Assembly (NCBI GenBank): GCA_902493665.1
Contig: CABUQL010000039.1
Coordinates: 1 to 8,295 of the forward strand
DNA length: 8,295 bases
DNA from: an uncultured Eubacteriales bacterium
Lineage (GTDB): Bacteria > Bacillota > Clostridia > UMGS1810
Direction of reading: 5' to 3'
Under the pieces are notes generated by a model, which worked only from the letters and a program-made list of their open reading frames with translations, made no database searches and was not told where the DNA came from. Below, piece by piece: positions 6,236 to 8,295 of the stretch (position 1 is its first letter; every line of letters begins with the position of its first letter). The translations under genes and the position numbers were made by a program.

Positions 6236-7735
6236 ATGAATTATCAAAGCACCAGAAATTTTAATCTTTCGGTTAAATCCGCGGAAGCAATTAAGCTTGG
6301 AATAGCTCCCGACGGCGGACTTTTTGTGCCGTGCGATATGCCGCATGTACCGGAAGATGAGCTTTTATCATTTAAAGATTTAAGTTATGTTGAAATTGCA
6401 AACTGCATACTTTCAAAATTTCTTACAGATTACACTGTTGATGAGATAAAAGACTGCACATCAAAGGCTTATACCGCCAAAAAGTTTGAAAGCGATAAAA
6501 TTGCTCCCGTGCATAAAATAAACGATATTGAATATGTTTTGGAGCTTTGGCACGGTCCGACATGTGCATTTAAAGATATGGCGCTTCAGATTCTCCCTCA
6601 TTTCCTCACAAAGGCAATTAAAAAGACAGGTGAAGACAAAAACGTTATAATTCTTGTTGCAACATCGGGCGATACGGGAAAAGCCGCACTTGAAGGCTTT
6701 AAAAATGTTTCGGGCACAAAAATTCAGGTTTTTTATCCCAAAAACGGCGTTTCGGATATTCAAAAACTTCAAATGGTTACTCAGGACGGCAACAACGTAA
6801 GCGTCGTTGCGGTTGAGGGCAATTTTGACGATGCACAGACAGGCGTTAAAAAAGTTTTTTCAAATCCCCAATATAATAAAGAAGCGGCAGAACTCGATTA
6901 TGTTTTTTCTTCCGCAAACTCTATAAACTGGGGCAGACTCGTTCCGCAGATTGTTTATTACTTTGCTTCTTACGCATCGCTTTTGGCAGATAATGAAATA
7001 AAATGCGGTGACAAAATTAACATCGTTGTTCCGACAGGAAATTTCGGAAACATTCTGGCTGCATATTACGCAATGAATATGGGACTTCCCGTTAAAAAAC
7101 TCATTTGCGCATCAAACAGCAACAATGTTTTGACAGACTTTATAAAAACGGGCGTTTACGACAGAAACAGAGAGTTCGAAACGACAATATCTCCTTCTAT
7201 GGATATACTCATTTCAAGCAATCTTGAAAGACTTTTGTTCCTTATGTCCGGCAGAAACAGCGAAATTGTTAAAAATCATATGCAGAGCCTTTCCGAAAAC
7301 GGCAAATACGAAATTTCGGACGATATGAAAAATAAGCTAAAAACAGTATTTTACGGCGGTTTCTGCAGTGATGAAGATACAAAGAAAACAATAAAACAAA
7401 TCTTTGATAAATACGGCTACACAATGGATACGCACACTGCGGTTGCACAAAACGTTTATCAGAGTTATCTCATGGAAACGGGCGATAACACAAAAACAGT
7501 TATTGCATCAACCGCAAATCCCTATAAATTTAACGAAAGCGTTTTAAGCGCAATAAATCCCGAAAAATCGTTTGACGATATGAACGAATTTGAGCTTTTG
7601 GAAGCTTTAAAAGAAAAAAGCGGTATGGAAATACCGAAATCGCTTTCCGAGCTTAAAAACAAAGTTGTAAGATTTAACGCATCGTGCAAAAAAGACAATC
7701 TTTGGGATGAAATAAGAAAATTCTTGACAAAATAA
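6236..7735 (+). CDS. thrC: Threonine synthase
   Basis: A 499-residue pyridoxal-phosphate enzyme that converts O-phospho-L-homoserine and water to L-threonine and phosphate, the last step of threonine synthesis in the cytosol. The N-terminal domain has the family start (NYQSTR, then GIAPDGGLFVP at 22-32). LWHGPTCAFKDMAL (104-117) includes the cofactor-binding Lys113. TSGDTGKAA (143-151) and PTGNFGN (266-272) are the phosphate and cofactor contacts. SSNLERLLF (327-335), HTAVA (400-404) and ASTANPYKF (424-432) mark the C-terminal half. The length matches the long bacterial/fungal type of about 450-510 residues rather than the short type. AAAGGA at 6223-6228 supports the ATG. Neither homoserine dehydrogenase nor homoserine kinase is adjacent, so the pathway genes are scattered. 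No terminator follows the TAA stop. Confidence 0.96.
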   Translation: MNYQSTRNFNLSVKSAEAIKLGIAPDGGLFVPCDMPHVPEDELLSFKDLSYVEIANCILSKFLTDYTVDEIKDCTSKAYTAKKFESDKIAPVHKINDIEYVLELWHGPTCAFKDMALQILPHFLTKAIKKTGEDKNVIILVATSGDTGKAALEGFKNVSGTKIQVFYPKNGVSDIQKLQMVTQDGNNVSVVAVEGNFDDAQTGVKKVFSNPQYNKEAAELDYVFSSANSINWGRLVPQIVYYFASYASLLADNEIKCGDKINIVVPTGNFGNILAAYYAMNMGLPVKKLICASNSNNVLTDFIKTGVYDRNREFETTISPSMDILISSNLERLLFLMSGRNSEIVKNHMQSLSENGKYEISDDMKNKLKTVFYGGFCSDEDTKKTIKQIFDKYGYTMDTHTAVAQNVYQSYLMETGDNTKTVIASTANPYKFNESVLSAINPEKSFDDMNEFELLEALKEKSGMEIPKSLSELKNKVVRFNASCKKDNLWDEIRKFLTK

Positions 7736-7752
7736 TGCGGTTAAAGTATAAT
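7724..7752 (+). promoter_or_regulatory. Perfect-consensus sigma-A promoter overlapping the end of thrC
   Basis: TTGACA (7724-7729), exactly 17 bases, then TATAAT (7747-7752). The -35 lies in the last thrC codons and the stop codon lies in the spacer. Transcription should begin near 7759, about 23 bases before the 27-codon ORF. It is the strongest promoter in the window and serves the small ORF and, after the hairpin at 7905-7938, aroB. Confidence 0.88.
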
Positions 7753-7781
7753 TATAAAAAATATATTTACGGAGTTTAACT

Positions 7782-7865
7782 ATGTTTAAAGTATTTTCTT
7801 TGCTGTTTATATTTATTATTGGCCTAGTTCTTATCGGACTCGGCGTATTGATATGCAGAAAATAA
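7782..7865 (+). CDS. 27-residue hydrophobic peptide: small membrane protein or aroB leader peptide
   Basis: The ORF begins MFKVFSLLFIFIIG, continues with Leu, Ile, Val and Gly, and ends with CRK before a TAA stop. It has a GGAG site at 7771-7774, seven bases before the ATG, and a perfect-consensus promoter just upstream, so translation is likely. Residues about 5-24 would form one membrane helix with a positive C-terminal end. Phenylalanine occupies positions 2, 5, 9 and 11. Because aroB follows in the aromatic amino acid pathway, a leader-peptide role is an alternative to a small membrane protein. I recognise no family. The stop codon is 39 bases before the terminator hairpin, and two bases separate it from a segment able to pair with that hairpin's 5' arm. 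Confidence 0.65.
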   Translation: MFKVFSLLFIFIIGLVLIGLGVLICRK

Positions 7866-7867
7866 GT

Positions 7868-7920
7868 AAAATGAGTTAAATTGCTTTTTTAAATAAGATG
7901 TTATAAAGAGAGCTCATTTT
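7868..7920 (+). promoter_or_regulatory. Possible antiterminator pairing in the aroB leader
   Basis: AAAATGAGTT (7868-7877) can pair over ten positions, one of them G-U, with AGCTCATTTT (7911-7920). The second segment is part of the terminator's 5' arm and loop, so this pairing and the terminator exclude each other. The first segment shares TGAGTT with the terminator's 3' arm. This is the A:B versus B:C geometry of attenuators. It is inferred from base pairing only, and the stem is AT-rich and weak. Confidence 0.4.
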
Positions 7921-7938
7921 ATGTGAGTTCTCTTTTTT
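7905..7938 (+). terminator. Intrinsic terminator hairpin upstream of aroB
   Basis: AAAGAGAGCTCA (7905-7916) pairs with TGAGTTCTCTTT (7924-7935) through 12 positions with one G-U, a seven-base loop and a run of six Ts. It ends the small-ORF transcript. Only 21 bases separate it from the aroB start, and no promoter is visible in between, so aroB expression must pass through it or start within 7866-7904. Confidence 0.88.
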
Positions 7939-7959
7939 AATACTTTGGAGGCGAAGGCT

Positions 7960-8295
7960 TTGTTTCTTACGGCAGATGCAAAAAATCATTCTTACGATAT
8001 TTTAATTGAAAACCATATTGATACCGGAAAAAAGCTTAAAGAAATTGTAAATGAACATAAGGTATTTGTTGTTACAGACGATAATGTGTATAAATATCAC
8101 GGAGAAAATTTGGAAAAATCGCTTAAAGGCGCAGGCGTTTCATATAAAGTTATTGTTTTGCCGCACGGCGAAAAAACAAAGAGCCTTAAAAGTGCCGAAT
8201 TTCTTTACGATAAAATGATAGATGAAAATATTTCAAGAAAAGATTACGTTGCGGCGTTCGGCGGCGGTGTAATCGGCGACCTTGCGGGATTTGTT
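7960..8295 (+). CDS. aroB: 3-dehydroquinate synthase, N-terminal part
   Basis: The first 112 residues of a protein normally about 350 long; the gene runs off the window. It is the second enzyme of the shikimate pathway, turning 3-deoxy-D-arabino-heptulosonate 7-phosphate into 3-dehydroquinate with NAD and a divalent metal. Visible features are a Rossmann-type start with VFVVTDDNV (35-43), LPHGEKTKSLKSAEFLYD (67-84) and the glycine-rich NAD-binding loop FGGGVIGDLAGF (100-111). The start is a TTG at 7960-7962, chosen because GGAGG at 7947-7951 is eight bases upstream, the frame before it lacks a better start, and the protein begins at the expected place relative to family members. Expression is probably governed by the preceding promoter, small ORF and terminator. 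Confidence 0.93.
   Translation, partial: MFLTADAKNHSYDILIENHIDTGKKLKEIVNEHKVFVVTDDNVYKYHGENLEKSLKGAGVSYKVIVLPHGEKTKSLKSAEFLYDKMIDENISRKDYVAAFGGGVIGDLAGFV

Noticed and set aside
7736..7960. T-box riboswitch upstream of aroB
   Set aside because: The leader is too short and lacks the conserved T-box sequence; the small ORF and terminator explain the space.
1..8295. Insertion sequences, prophage genes or CRISPR array
   Set aside because: No transposase or integrase, no terminal repeats with target duplication, and no regularly spaced repeats are visible.

Overview
The window is AT-rich bacterial DNA with dense genes, strong GGAGG-type ribosome binding sites and a clear spo0A gene. Together these point to a low-GC Firmicute of the class Clostridia, from a spore-forming lineage. 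The species cannot be fixed from the sequence. The genes seen in full or in part are: the tail of a QueT-like transporter gene, a DUF554 membrane protein, a GH36-type alpha-galactosidase, a secreted protein with a C-terminal copper-amine-oxidase-like (stalk) domain, spo0A (minus strand), a Nudix Ap4A-hydrolase-like protein, threonine synthase (thrC), an unannotated 27-residue hydrophobic peptide, and the 5' third of aroB.

Layout. Positions 1-4220 read as one plus-strand gene train (queT tail, DUF554, GH36, secreted protein) with gaps of 12, 12 and 27 bases. It ends at a strong hairpin at 4258-4295 that can terminate both this train and the convergent spo0A. spo0A occupies 4407-5207 on the minus strand. 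An AT-rich region of about 540 bases without a credible gene (5208-5768) separates it from the divergent plus-strand genes. It holds promoter-like and operator-like sequences. Then come the Nudix gene (5769-6176) and thrC (6236-7735). A perfect-consensus promoter overlaps the thrC stop codon and leads into the 27-codon ORF, a terminator hairpin and aroB, which runs off the window edge.

Most notable point. The spo0A reading frame carries an in-frame TGA at codon 44 (5076-5078). Everything before it (start codon, AGGAGG site, acidic pocket) and after it (phosphoacceptor Asp, DNA-binding domain) is intact and strongly conserved, and the alignment spacing is undisturbed. An ATG two codons after the TGA has its own modest ribosome binding site. 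So the master sporulation regulator is either freshly inactivated, made by readthrough, or made as an N-terminally shortened form. A second point is the leader of aroB: a Phe-containing 27-codon ORF is followed by two mutually exclusive RNA pairings, one of them the terminator, which resembles classical attenuation.
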